Assembly: GCF_003584015.1 (NCBI RefSeq)
Contig: NZ_QXFM01000144.1
Span: forward strand, 120,985 to 180,275
DNA from: Aurantiacibacter xanthus
Lineage (GTDB): Bacteria > Pseudomonadota > Alphaproteobacteria > Sphingomonadales > Sphingomonadaceae
Reading direction: 5' to 3'
Length of the DNA stretch: 59,291 nucleotides
The position numbers and the translations under genes are program-made. Below, one piece after another: positions 8,867 through 17,669 of this stretch (its first letter is position 1; every line of letters begins with the position of its first letter). The notes beneath the pieces were generated by a model. That model worked only from the letters and a program-made list of their open reading frames with translations, ran no database searches and was not told the origin of the DNA.

Positions 8867-9932
8867 ATTTGCCATCGCGGCAATCCCGGCAGACGGCATC
8901 GGACCGGAAGTGGTCGACGCCTCTCTCGAAGTGCTTCAGGCGCTGGAAGAACGGTCCGACGACTTGCGCTTCAAAGTAACGAGCTTCGACTGGGGGTCGG
9001 ATTATTATCGCAAGCATGGCGTGATGATGCCCGACGACGGGCTGAAGCAGCTGAAGGGCTTCGATTCGATCCTATTCGGCGCGGTCGGCGATCAACAAGT
9101 CCCCGATCACGTGACTCTTTGGGGTCTTCGCCTGCAGATCTGCCAGGGCTTTGACCAGTATGCCAATGTCCGCCCCACTCGTATTTTGCCCGGCATCCAG
9201 TCGCCGCTGCGCAATTGCAAGCCCGGCAACCTCGACTGGATCATCATCCGCGAGAACTCAGAGGGCGAGTATTCCGGTGTTGGGGGCAGGGCGCACCGAG
9301 GGCATCCCGAAGAGGTCGCAACCGAAGTATCGATCTTTACCCGCACCGGTGTCGAGCGCATCATGCGCTATGCTTTCGAGGTGGCCGCTACACGTCCGCG
9401 CAAGCTCCTGACTGTCGTCACCAAGTCCAATGCCCAGAAGCATGGCATGGTAATGTGGGATGAAATTGCCGAGGAAGTCTCCAAGGATTACCCTGACGTT
9501 CGCTGGGACAAGATGCTGGTTGATGCAATGACCGTGCGGATGACGTTGAAGCCCGAAAGCCTCGACACAATCGTTGCGACCAACCTCCACGCCGATATTC
9601 TCTCGGATCTTGCTGGCGCACTCGCTGGCAGTCTGGGGGTTGCTCCTACTGCGAACATCGATCCGGAACGCAGATTCCCTTCAATGTTCGAACCAATTCA
9701 CGGTTCGGCATTCGACATTACCGGCAAGGGAATCGCAAATCCCGTCGCCAGCTTCTGGTCCACCGCACAGATGCTCGATCACTTGAAGGAAACCAAGGCT
9801 GCAGCGCGCCTTATGTCAGCAATTGAGCGAACCACAGCCGCAGGCATCTTGACCCCGGATGTTGGCGGAGATGCGAGGACCAAGGATGTGACCAGGGCTG
9901 TGGTGGACGCCATTCGTACATCCAATGTGTGA
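8859..9932 (+). CDS. ttuC: Tartrate dehydrogenase/decarboxylase (D-malate type)
   Basis: A 357-residue member of the isocitrate/isopropylmalate dehydrogenase superfamily. It shows IPADGIGPEV at the N-terminus, the substrate-binding block LRLQICQGFDQYANVRP, IIRENSEGEYSG, the catalytic Lys region VTKSNAQKHG, NLHADILSDL and the cofactor loop EPIHGSAFDITGKGIANP. This set is typical of TtuC-type enzymes, which oxidise tartrate and/or D-malate with NAD and Mn2+ and can yield oxaloglycolate, D-glycerate or pyruvate. It is translationally coupled to ttuB and overlaps ttuD by 8 bp. Tartrate and D-malate cannot be separated by sequence alone. Confidence 0.88.
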   Translation: MREFAIAAIPADGIGPEVVDASLEVLQALEERSDDLRFKVTSFDWGSDYYRKHGVMMPDDGLKQLKGFDSILFGAVGDQQVPDHVTLWGLRLQICQGFDQYANVRPTRILPGIQSPLRNCKPGNLDWIIIRENSEGEYSGVGGRAHRGHPEEVATEVSIFTRTGVERIMRYAFEVAATRPRKLLTVVTKSNAQKHGMVMWDEIAEEVSKDYPDVRWDKMLVDAMTVRMTLKPESLDTIVATNLHADILSDLAGALAGSLGVAPTANIDPERRFPSMFEPIHGSAFDITGKGIANPVASFWSTAQMLDHLKETKAAARLMSAIERTTAAGILTPDVGGDARTKDVTRAVVDAIRTSNV

Positions 9933-11193
9933 CGCCACCGGCGTCAGGCAACTCCTGAGCAGACTCTTCGAAGCCGGAGTTGCCGCAGCTCGGCCAGAAG
10001 TGCTCATCGCTTCGCTACTGCCCTCGAAACCGTCGGGACGGTGCCTCGTTATCGGTGCCGGTAAGGCATCTGCGGCGATGGCGAAGGCCGTTGAACAATC
10101 CTGGCCCGACGTAGAATTATCCGGTGTCGTATCAACGCGATATGGGCATGGCGTTGCCTGCGACCGGATAATGGTAATCGAGGCAGGTCATCCTGTTCCC
10201 GATGCATCGAGCGTGGTCGCTGCCGAGGCAATGCTCGGCCTGCTGGCCGGATCGCGGGCAGACGATCTTGTGCTGGCGCTGATTTCCGGCGGAGGGTCAG
10301 CCTGCCTCGCCAAGCCGCGAGCTGGCTTAACCTTGGATGCCAAGCGCGCAATAACGGACGCCTTGCTCAAGAGCGGTGCGACGATCGCTGAAATGAACTG
10401 CATTCGTGCCCATCTTTCGGCGGTGAAAGGGGGGCAACTGGCGCTTGCAGCATACCCTGCCCGTTTGGTCACACTGGTGATCAGCGATATTCCGGGCGAT
10501 GATCCCGCACTGGTTGCATCCGGCCCGACCTTGCCGTGCGCTTCGACACCGGCTGATGCGCTCGCTTTACTGGATCGATACGGGATTGCTTTGCCTCTGG
10601 AAGTTCGCTCAGCCTTCGAACAGGAAGCGTCGACGGCGGCGTCCGACTTAGCCGACATGGCAGCGGACTGTCGCATTGTTGCCAGTCCTCAAATGGCGTT
10701 GTCGGCAATCGCCAAGCTTGCCGTTAGCGCGGGCTTCGAGGTCGAAATTCTGGGCGACAGTGTCGAAGGTGAGGCCTCTATGGTCGCGCAGCAGATCGCC
10801 GAGCTTTGCATTGAGCGCGCTGCGGATAGCAGCAGGACGCTGCCGCTTGCGATCATTTCTGGCGGTGAAACGACGGTCACATTGCCCTCTGGTTGCAATG
10901 CCAATGGCGGTCGCAATACTGAGTTCCAGTTGGCGCTTGCCCTGGCCCTGGATGGCCATCCACGCATCTGGTCGATTGCCGGAGATTCCGACGGGATCGA
11001 CGGCGTTTCCGACGCAGCCGGCGCGATCGTGGAGCCTGATACGCTATTGCGCGCCCGCACGAAATCAATGACACCCGCGAGCTTACTGAAGCAGCACCGA
11101 TCATACGATTTCTTCGCGGGGCTCGGTGACCTCGTGAAGACGGGGCCCACCCTCACCAATGTCAATGACCTGAGGATCCAGCTGATCTTCTAG
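9925..11193 (+). CDS. ttuD: Glycerate 2-kinase / TtuD-type (MOFRL) protein
   Basis: A 422-residue protein of the glycerate kinase type-2/TtuD family, historically called hydroxypyruvate reductase. An N-terminal DUF4147-type domain contains VIGAGKAS and ALISGGGSACLAKP. The C-terminal MOFRL domain contains ISGGETTV, NGGRNTEFQLALA and AGDSDGIDGVSDAAGA. It would phosphorylate D-glycerate from the tartrate dehydrogenase step to 2-phosphoglycerate, sending tartrate carbon into lower glycolysis. The start overlaps the end of ttuC. The 3' end overlaps the convergent MFS gene by 4 bp, leaving no room for a terminator. Confidence 0.87.
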   Translation: MCDATGVRQLLSRLFEAGVAAARPEVLIASLLPSKPSGRCLVIGAGKASAAMAKAVEQSWPDVELSGVVSTRYGHGVACDRIMVIEAGHPVPDASSVVAAEAMLGLLAGSRADDLVLALISGGGSACLAKPRAGLTLDAKRAITDALLKSGATIAEMNCIRAHLSAVKGGQLALAAYPARLVTLVISDIPGDDPALVASGPTLPCASTPADALALLDRYGIALPLEVRSAFEQEASTAASDLADMAADCRIVASPQMALSAIAKLAVSAGFEVEILGDSVEGEASMVAQQIAELCIERAADSSRTLPLAIISGGETTVTLPSGCNANGGRNTEFQLALALALDGHPRIWSIAGDSDGIDGVSDAAGAIVEPDTLLRARTKSMTPASLLKQHRSYDFFAGLGDLVKTGPTLTNVNDLRIQLIF

Positions 11194-12500
11194 TTCGCCA
11201 CAGCCTGCCGGTTCTCAAGCCGCAGGAACGCGACCGCAGCCAGCGCCAATAGCGATCCCGACGCCATAATGGCCGCGACAGTCGGCAGGGATGCACCGCT
11301 TTCAAACAGATAGCCTGCGGCAATCGGGCCGAGAACGGCTCCACCCCTTCCTACACCGATAATGAACCCCGTCCCGGTCGCGCGGACCCTGTCCGGAAAA
11401 CCTTGTGCCGCAAGATTGTACAAAGCGACCATGCCGGCATTGGTACAGAATCCTCCCAGAGCGGCAAGCAGTGAGAGGCTGTCCAAGTCCACCCCGAACG
11501 TGCCAAATACTGTCACCATGGTAGCGGAGGCAAGGAATGTGACAAGGGACAGGTTCCTGATGGGCACGCGGGTAGCTGCAAGGCCCCAGATCGCCCCACC
11601 TAAGGCACCACCCACATTTGCCCAAACCAGGACTCCTGCTGCCAGGCTTGCGGTGAAACCCAGGTCGGTAACGATCTTCGGCGTCCACTTGAGGATGAAA
11701 TAGAAGGTTATGATTTGGGTGAAGTAGGCGATGGTCAGCAGGAGTGTGGTTCGGCGAACATCGCCTGCAAACAATCCCGAGATGCCTCTTGCTGATGCTT
11801 GGGTTTCAGCGGGCAAAGAGACGTCACTGATCGGGTGGTGACCAAGTCTGGCAAGACTGCGATTGATCCGGTCCACCGCATCAGTCTTGCGACGGGCAAG
11901 GTGGAATGCTGGCGTTTCGGGGACGGCCAGCCATACTATTGGTATCATGACAGCTGTCACGACCGCACCGAATTCGAAGATGATTTGCCAGCCCGATGTT
12001 TGCAGCAGTTGCGCAACGACAAGACCGCCAAGAATTGCACCGACGGGATAGCCGATCACCATCATCGAAACGGCAAGGCCGCGAAACTTGCGGTTGGACA
12101 TTTCGGAGGCAACAGCATTCGTCACCGCCAACATACCACCGATGCCGACGCCGGTGACAATGCGGTAGGCAGAGAGGCTGCTGATGTCCGTGGCTGTCGA
12201 GGCAAGGATCATTCCCACGGCCATGAATACCAGACTGACCAACATGGTCGGCTTTCGTCCGGCCCAGTCACCCATTCGGCCCAGCACTACCGAACCCAGC
12301 GCCATTCCGACGAGCTCCATAGACAGCACGATGCCCAAGGCGCCGCGCCCGATTCCCCAATCCGCAGCAATCCCGGGGGATGCAAAGCTGATCGAAAGCA
12401 CATCAAATCCATCGAGGGCATTAAGGGCCACAGTGATGGCAATGACTACCATCTGCCGCCAGGTCATAGGGCGATGATCAAGCGGATGGCTGTTGGACAC
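11190..12500 (-). CDS. MFS transporter, aromatic acid:H+ symporter (AAHS/PcaK-like)
   Basis: A 436-residue, 12-helix permease. The helix-1 motif ALDGFDVLSISFASPGIA carries the DG-D signature of the AAHS family (PcaK, BenK and relatives). The loop 2-3 motif GRMGDWAGRKPTML is the MFS gate, with a related motif between helices 8 and 9 (GLAATRVPIRN). AAHS members import benzoates, hydroxybenzoates and other aromatic acids across the inner membrane. It is last in the minus-strand operon with the MBL-fold protein, TonB receptor and DUF3237 protein (22-bp gap). That pairs an inner-membrane importer with an outer-membrane one. Confidence 0.85.
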   Translation of the reverse strand: MSNSHPLDHRPMTWRQMVVIAITVALNALDGFDVLSISFASPGIAADWGIGRGALGIVLSMELVGMALGSVVLGRMGDWAGRKPTMLVSLVFMAVGMILASTATDISSLSAYRIVTGVGIGGMLAVTNAVASEMSNRKFRGLAVSMMVIGYPVGAILGGLVVAQLLQTSGWQIIFEFGAVVTAVMIPIVWLAVPETPAFHLARRKTDAVDRINRSLARLGHHPISDVSLPAETQASARGISGLFAGDVRRTTLLLTIAYFTQIITFYFILKWTPKIVTDLGFTASLAAGVLVWANVGGALGGAIWGLAATRVPIRNLSLVTFLASATMVTVFGTFGVDLDSLSLLAALGGFCTNAGMVALYNLAAQGFPDRVRATGTGFIIGVGRGGAVLGPIAAGYLFESGASLPTVAAIMASGSLLALAAVAFLRLENRQAVAN

Positions 12501-12522
12501 TGTCAGGCTCCGAAAAGCAGTT

Positions 12523-13116
12523 TCACGAAAGGATCGAGAAACGCAGGAAGACGTACGGCTGTGCCGGACGTAAACTGTTCAGCGTGCCCACAAGCACGCG
12601 CCGGTTGAGCCAGTCATGTGGTCCCTCTGGTGCAGCGACGGTGACAACGGACCTGGCATAGCGATCCTCGCCCTCTGGCGGATTCGTCGTGTCGATTAGC
12701 ACGCGATTGTGGACCATCAGGACAGTGCCATCATCGGCTAGAAGTTCGTAAATCGCGTCAAGCTCACGAATTCCGTCGGCACGGACAAGCTGCCGATCGG
12801 CGCCACCCGGCATGACTATTCCCGCCAGGCCAGGGCCGCGGAACCAGCCACCTGTGATGGGCACGATTCGCCGATGACCGACTGGGCTCGCGCCAACCTC
12901 GATAGTCGTTCCGACCTCGGCGAGTACTTCAAGCGCGGTCTCGAACTGCGGATAAGCCGGCGGAAACCGCTCAGCGATCCGGGCAATATCGGGCCCGTAC
13001 GTCATCTGAGCCCGAATTGGTATCGCGGCCTGCAATGCCAGAAGCCCCGCACCCGCCAGGGTCGAACGCCGGGAGAGGAGAAAGCGTGACGCTGGCGAGG
13101 TGCGAGGTTGTGACAT
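12523..13116 (-). CDS. DUF3237-family exported protein
   Basis: A 197-residue protein. The N-terminus has SRRSTLAGAGLLALQAAIP, twin-arginine-like and hydrophobic, suggesting Tat export or anchoring. The rest matches the DUF3237 pattern: GWFRGPGLAGIVMPGGADRQ, RELDAIYELLADDGTVLMV, then a C-terminal beta-rich segment ending in AQPYVFLRFS. DUF3237 proteins are small beta-barrel proteins of unsettled activity that recur in aromatic and ester catabolic clusters. The start is the ATG at 13116; the open frame upstream begins only with TTG inside the receptor's 3' end. No strong ribosome-binding site is seen, so the start is uncertain. Confidence 0.7.
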   Translation of the reverse strand: MSQPRTSPASRFLLSRRSTLAGAGLLALQAAIPIRAQMTYGPDIARIAERFPPAYPQFETALEVLAEVGTTIEVGASPVGHRRIVPITGGWFRGPGLAGIVMPGGADRQLVRADGIRELDAIYELLADDGTVLMVHNRVLIDTTNPPEGEDRYARSVVTVAAPEGPHDWLNRRVLVGTLNSLRPAQPYVFLRFSILS

Positions 13117-13175
13117 GGGTCGTCGGATCGACCGGGGAAGCCCTGAAATTGCCTCCCCCGGTCTTCCAGCCTTCC

Positions 13176-16025
13176 TCAATAACGCACGCGAGCGCCGATG
13201 AAGAAGGTCCGCCCAATCACATCGAAGGTCGCAAGGTTGGTCGAAGATGGACCGCCAATCTCTTGCGGAGCAACATCGAAGAGGTTGTTGACCCCACCGA
13301 ATATTTCGAAAGCGTCCATGACCTCAGCACTCGCCGCCAGATCAAACAGGCTATAATCGGTCGTTCCTGCGAGCACCAATGTCGGGTCAACCACTGTCGC
13401 TCGGTCCTGCATGCCCGAAATGAACCGCCATGTCCCGGTCAAACCTATCGGCCCGGTATTTACCGTCAACGAGGTTAGGCCCCGCCACTCGGGAAGGCTC
13501 TCCTGCGCATTGGCACTGATCGAACCTGCATAGTCGAAAATCGGATCGTTGGCGAAAGTCTCGACCTTGTAGGAAAGCAGGTAGTTCCAGTTGGCATTGA
13601 AGACAATCGAACCCTCGCGGCCACCCCAGCCAAAGAAGCCGACCGGAATATCGAGGTTTGCGGCAAAATCGATACCTGAGGTTTCCAGGCTGCCCAGATT
13701 GATGATTGGCTGGACAATATTGGCTGGATCCCCAGTCCCCGCATCGCGGTCAAAGTTCTGGCAGAAAAAATTCGACGCATTGTAGGATGCCGCATCGAAG
13801 CCGGCAGTCGCGCCATTCAGGCCATTGAAACAGCGCTGCAGACTATCAGCAGCCGAAACGGGGCCGATCGCGTCGGCAATCTTGATGTTGTAATAGTCAG
13901 ATGACAAACGCAGGCTTGTTCCCCCCAGAGGAACGTCAAGAACGATGCCGGCCGTGAATGTGTCGGCCGTTTCGGGCGTAAGATTCGGGTTCCCTCGCGT
14001 AGTGGCAGGCAATGATGCCGTGGCAGCGCGATAGTTGGAGGAGCCATCCGGACGCAATGGGATGCCTTGGAATGCACACAAGGCAAGTGCATCACCGGCT
14101 GGCGCATTGCGGAAATCGCAAGGGTCGCCGCCGCCAGGGGGAACACCCACGCCTACCACACGTGTTTCGCCGGCAAGGAAGAATTCACCAACATTGGGCG
14201 CGCGCACTGCGCGTTGATAGCCCCCGCGTAACAGCACAACATCATCGAACAGATGCGCATCGAGTTCGGCCTTGTAGGTGCTGTTGGATCCGGCAAGATT
14301 GTAATCTGCAAAGCGATAGCCGAGTGTCAGGTTCAGTTCCTGAAGGAAGCTGTCGCTTGCGATAACCGGCAAGAAAAGCTCCCCGCCAAGTTCGATCGCA
14401 TCGATCGAGCCAGTAGTCGGCAAGGTGATCGACAGATTGGCGAGATCGCCAGTGGCGAGATCCGTGTCAGGGACGAAACCATAGTCGTTCTTGCGATACT
14501 GGGCGGTCAGGGCAAAGCGGGCTCCGCCTGCCGGCAGTTCGAACAATGGCCCTTCGACATTGCCTTCAATGACGTATTGTTCAAGCGTCGTCAGGTTGAG
14601 TGGTGTGCGCTCGACAAAGTCGATGCAAGCGGGCGACAGGGGCGTCTGCCCGCCAAAGGGGTTATAACCGCCCGAACAAAGCGAATTGCCGCCGTCAGGT
14701 GCGTTAAGCAGTTGCTGCAAGGCCGAAACACTGGCTGATCCGGAAACTGTCCGGTCTTCATTGGTGGCCTTGCCATACGATGCGTGGACATCCCAGCTGA
14801 TATCGGACGAGCCAAAATTCCCGTTAGCTCCAACGAGGAACTGAAAGGTCTCGTTGCCGGTCTCGTAGATGCGGTCGCCGAACTGCGAGAGCCTGGTCTG
14901 GAAAACGTTGATCGGGGAGCCATTCGCACCGAATTGTCCCGGATTTGCGGCGCGCACTGCAACGAGGAACGGGTTTGTACCAGGGATGGTTACAGACCAT
15001 GGGGCACCGGCAATGTTGGGTGCTGCACCGATGTTGCTCGCGGTGCTGTCCGTGTATAGGCCTTGCAGATAAAGGTTCGTTCCAGGACTCACCTCATAGT
15101 CAAGCTTGCCGAACAGGGAGATTCGCTCGAGTGGAACCTGCAATAGGTTGTTGTAGGAACCGTGGTAGCCGATCCCCCCAGTGCTATTGATCAGGAATGG
15201 CAAGGTGGTGGGGCCATTGTAACCTGAGCCATTACCCTGATTGAAAATCGTCCCGTCGTCGTTGACCCCAAGGAAAGCGTTGCCGATCCGCGAACGTCCC
15301 TGCGGGATGAAGCTGCTGGCGTTCGGATTAAGGAAGAAGTCACGCTGGTTCACCGCAACTCCACCCCGGTCGGAGTATTCGGCCGAAAGGAGCAGGTTAC
15401 CGGCGCCGCCAGCGAAATCGGTCCCGAAGGCACCTCCGATCAGATAGCTGTCTTCACCGGGCTGATCGAGCGCGGTGTATTGTGCGCGGACATCGAAACC
15501 ATCGAGGTCTGTGCGCGTCTTGAAATTCACGACGCCGGAAAGTGCATCGGAACCATAGGTGGCCGAAGCGCCGCCACTGATGATCTCGATCCCGCCAATC
15601 GCGAGCGAAGGGATCGTGTTGATGTCGATCGCACCATCTGTTCCCGACGACATAAGGCGACGGCCATCGAGGATAACGAGATTGCGCTGCGGCCCCAGAC
15701 CGCGAAGGTTCAACGTTGCACGACCCGCCGTGCCGCCATTGCTGTCATTGCTGTAATCGCCGGTGCCTGCAGTAAACTGGGGCAGTTCGCGCAGATAATC
15801 GTCAACGGCCACACGCCCGGAATCGGCGTAGTCGTCAGCGGTGACGGTAACAATCGGGCTCGGCGCGACAAAATCCTGACGCTGGATGCGCGAACCGGTA
15901 ACGACGATGCGGTCACCTTGTTCGGTCGAGGAATCACCGTCAGCCTCCTGCGCGATGGCAGGCGCGGTAGCGAAGCCAGCCAATGAAAGTGCAGTCGCGG
16001 TTACCAATACTGCTCTGTAAGTCAT
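13176..16025 (-). CDS. TonB-dependent outer-membrane receptor
   Basis: A 949-residue receptor with a signal peptide (about 1-28, ending PAIAQ), TonB-box-like IVVTGSRIQRQDF, a plug domain with ISGGASATYGSDALSGVVNF, and a long beta barrel ending in the aromatic signature FFIGARVRY. AGAGGGGAA lies just upstream of the ATG at 16025; a longer frame to 16109 is not supported. It is the size and type of sphingomonad receptors that import large or poorly diffusing substrates rather than small siderophores. It is 32 bp downstream of the MBL-fold lipoprotein gene and heads a putative uptake unit with DUF3237 and the AAHS permease. Confidence 0.92.
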   Translation of the reverse strand: MTYRAVLVTATALSLAGFATAPAIAQEADGDSSTEQGDRIVVTGSRIQRQDFVAPSPIVTVTADDYADSGRVAVDDYLRELPQFTAGTGDYSNDSNGGTAGRATLNLRGLGPQRNLVILDGRRLMSSGTDGAIDINTIPSLAIGGIEIISGGASATYGSDALSGVVNFKTRTDLDGFDVRAQYTALDQPGEDSYLIGGAFGTDFAGGAGNLLLSAEYSDRGGVAVNQRDFFLNPNASSFIPQGRSRIGNAFLGVNDDGTIFNQGNGSGYNGPTTLPFLINSTGGIGYHGSYNNLLQVPLERISLFGKLDYEVSPGTNLYLQGLYTDSTASNIGAAPNIAGAPWSVTIPGTNPFLVAVRAANPGQFGANGSPINVFQTRLSQFGDRIYETGNETFQFLVGANGNFGSSDISWDVHASYGKATNEDRTVSGSASVSALQQLLNAPDGGNSLCSGGYNPFGGQTPLSPACIDFVERTPLNLTTLEQYVIEGNVEGPLFELPAGGARFALTAQYRKNDYGFVPDTDLATGDLANLSITLPTTGSIDAIELGGELFLPVIASDSFLQELNLTLGYRFADYNLAGSNSTYKAELDAHLFDDVVLLRGGYQRAVRAPNVGEFFLAGETRVVGVGVPPGGGDPCDFRNAPAGDALALCAFQGIPLRPDGSSNYRAATASLPATTRGNPNLTPETADTFTAGIVLDVPLGGTSLRLSSDYYNIKIADAIGPVSAADSLQRCFNGLNGATAGFDAASYNASNFFCQNFDRDAGTGDPANIVQPIINLGSLETSGIDFAANLDIPVGFFGWGGREGSIVFNANWNYLLSYKVETFANDPIFDYAGSISANAQESLPEWRGLTSLTVNTGPIGLTGTWRFISGMQDRATVVDPTLVLAGTTDYSLFDLAASAEVMDAFEIFGGVNNLFDVAPQEIGGPSSTNLATFDVIGRTFFIGARVRY

Positions 16026-16057
16026 GCTAAAATTCCCCTCTGGAAAGCCAATTGAAA

Positions 16058-17083
16058 TCACCCCGCATCCTGCGATTGCAGAAGGTTGGCACCCTGAAAC
16101 AGCGAGCACTCACGGAAGACCTCAAAGGCTCGCGCAACGTTTTCGGAACTGGTGACAAATGGATGCGGCGCACCTTCAATGCGGGAGAAAAGGGCGGCAA
16201 GTCGCTCACTAGTACGATCTCGCGCGACATGGTTCGAAAGGAACACGTCGATGCCATCTCGAAGCACGAGGTTTCGCATCGCTTCAGCAGAATTTGCGTA
16301 GGCCTGATATTGAGCAAGAATCGGGCCGAAATTGAACCCAGTGCCACCCCAGATCACTGCGGTATGGCTTTCAACTCCGTCGGTAACCGGTACAATGGTC
16401 GATAGCGTGCCCATCGTATGGCCCGGGGTCTCGACGAGTGTGATCGTCGTTCTGCCTAGTGTCAGTGCATACTCGCCTTCGATCAGGATGGCGGGCCGGG
16501 GAACATCGTTCCATCCGGGGAGCTGGATGCTGCGTTGAGGATCTTGACTCGCTTCCCAGTCAATACGCGACATCACGATTTGAAGATCGTATTTCCCGGC
16601 AAGATATGCGGCGCCACCAGAATGATCGCCGTGTCCGTGGCTGACCACCAGGTAGCGAATATCCGCAGGATCAAGGCCAAGGCGTTCGAGCCCCCCCTCA
16701 ATGTCGCGCTCGACTTCCTGCGCATTGGTCAAGGCATCGATGAGGATCAGGCCTTCAGAAGTTCGCACCACCCAGGCTGAGGAAAAGGAGTTACCCACGA
16801 AGTACAGATTATCAAACACCTGTGCTGCGGGAACGGCATCGGGCATCCGCCATTCGTTTGACTGCACACGAGCTTGGTCAAGGGTTCGCGAGGGCTCTCC
16901 GCATAGCGAGGCAAGTCCAGGATAGCCACTCTCGGCCGCAAGTAGGCCAGCAATGCGGTGCTCGACCGGATCGCCAAAGGTTGGATCGGCAGAGGGGCCG
17001 CGGTTTGCGTCAGCTTCAGACTGGTTGATCGCGCACGCTGAGAGAAGTGCAATAGCGGGCAGGCCAATCCAATTATTGCGCAT
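16058..17083 (-). CDS. MBL-fold hydrolase, lipoprotein-type (B3-like)
   Basis: A 341-residue protein with a lipoprotein-like signal (LPAIALLSACA, lipobox LSAC), so probably periplasmic and membrane-anchored. The metallo-beta-lactamase fold is shown by YLVVSHGHGDHSGG (zinc motif HxHxDH), a later TPGHTMGTLS (third zinc His) and a further His near FLSNHVARDR. The arrangement resembles subclass B3 enzymes, but genomic context (TonB receptor, aromatic permease) favours hydrolysis of a lactone or ester nutrient over beta-lactam resistance. It is first gene of the minus-strand operon, with a TTTGTATAATT box 101 nt upstream of the start. Confidence 0.78.
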   Translation of the reverse strand: MRNNWIGLPAIALLSACAINQSEADANRGPSADPTFGDPVEHRIAGLLAAESGYPGLASLCGEPSRTLDQARVQSNEWRMPDAVPAAQVFDNLYFVGNSFSSAWVVRTSEGLILIDALTNAQEVERDIEGGLERLGLDPADIRYLVVSHGHGDHSGGAAYLAGKYDLQIVMSRIDWEASQDPQRSIQLPGWNDVPRPAILIEGEYALTLGRTTITLVETPGHTMGTLSTIVPVTDGVESHTAVIWGGTGFNFGPILAQYQAYANSAEAMRNLVLRDGIDVFLSNHVARDRTSERLAALFSRIEGAPHPFVTSSENVARAFEVFRECSLFQGANLLQSQDAG

Positions 17084-17441
17084 CGCTGCTCTCCCTCACG
17101 GCCGGGCTTTTTGCCCGCTTCGTGTCACCTCACCTTGGAGCTGATCGCTTAGGCGCGTGTGGTGCGAACCTCACTAGCAAAAGAATTATACAAAATTTTG
17201 CACCAGTTGTTTCGGAAAGGGTTGGACTTATGACCTGCACCCCGTTTCTGGACCGCGCTGTTGGCGGCTTTCCAGCATGGTGGAATCAGGACGGGAGATG
17301 TGCCGCTGATACCACAATGAGCGATAGCGGTCGTTTGCTGCTGATTGCGATCATGGTGCCTCACCGCCGGGCGATCAAGCAAACACGACCGGCCCTAGCT
17401 GGCGAAAAACCTTGCTTTGTCATCCCAAAGGCAGGCCACAT
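17084..17441. other. Gap between the catabolic operon and the conjugation regulators
   Basis: No supported gene. It contains the promoter box at 17184-17194. Further right, around 17228-17250, is a TGACCTGCACCCCGTTTCTG-like stretch reminiscent of an IS3-family end, but no transposase frame adjoins it. This gap appears to be the junction between the catabolic block and the conjugative module. Confidence 0.4.
17184..17194 (-). promoter_or_regulatory. TTTGTATAATT box upstream of the MBL/TonB-receptor operon
   Basis: Minus-strand TTTGTATAATT, 11 bases identical to the boxes at 3401 and 7459, lying 101 nt upstream of the first gene of the four-gene operon. It includes TATAAT and lacks a recognisable -35. 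Confidence 0.5.
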
Positions 17442-17669
17442 TCATGGAACAATTCTGTTACTTGAGCGATCTATCCATTCTTCGATGTCGCCTTCGAGCC
17501 ACGCCACAACATGTCCACCCAATTGGACCGGGTTCGGAAACCTTCCCTGCGACATCCATCGATAGATTGTCGAGCGACCGAGGCCGGTCCTATACTGGAC
17601 TTCCTTAATGCGGATGAGGCGAGTAGGCTGATCTGGTCCTGTCGCGTTTGTTTCCGGCAACTCAGACAT
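17442..17669 (-). CDS. AlpA-family DNA-binding regulator
   Basis: A 75-residue protein with the AlpA/excisionase-type winged HTH: RLIRIKEVQYRTGLGRSTIY, WMSQGRFPNPVQLGG, WLEGDIEEWI. Small proteins of this kind act as transcription factors or recombination directionality factors on integrated elements. The start is the ATG at 17669, overlapping the end of the upstream regulator gene by 8 bp, so the two are co-translated. It is divergent from the transfer operon, which makes it a candidate controller of transfer or excision. Confidence 0.82.
   Translation of the reverse strand: MSELPETNATGPDQPTRLIRIKEVQYRTGLGRSTIYRWMSQGRFPNPVQLGGHVVAWLEGDIEEWIDRSSNRIVP

Noticed and set aside
17228-17256. IS3-like end sequence near the left of the conjugation regulators
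   Set aside because: Resemblance is from memory only; no partner end or transposase lies nearby.
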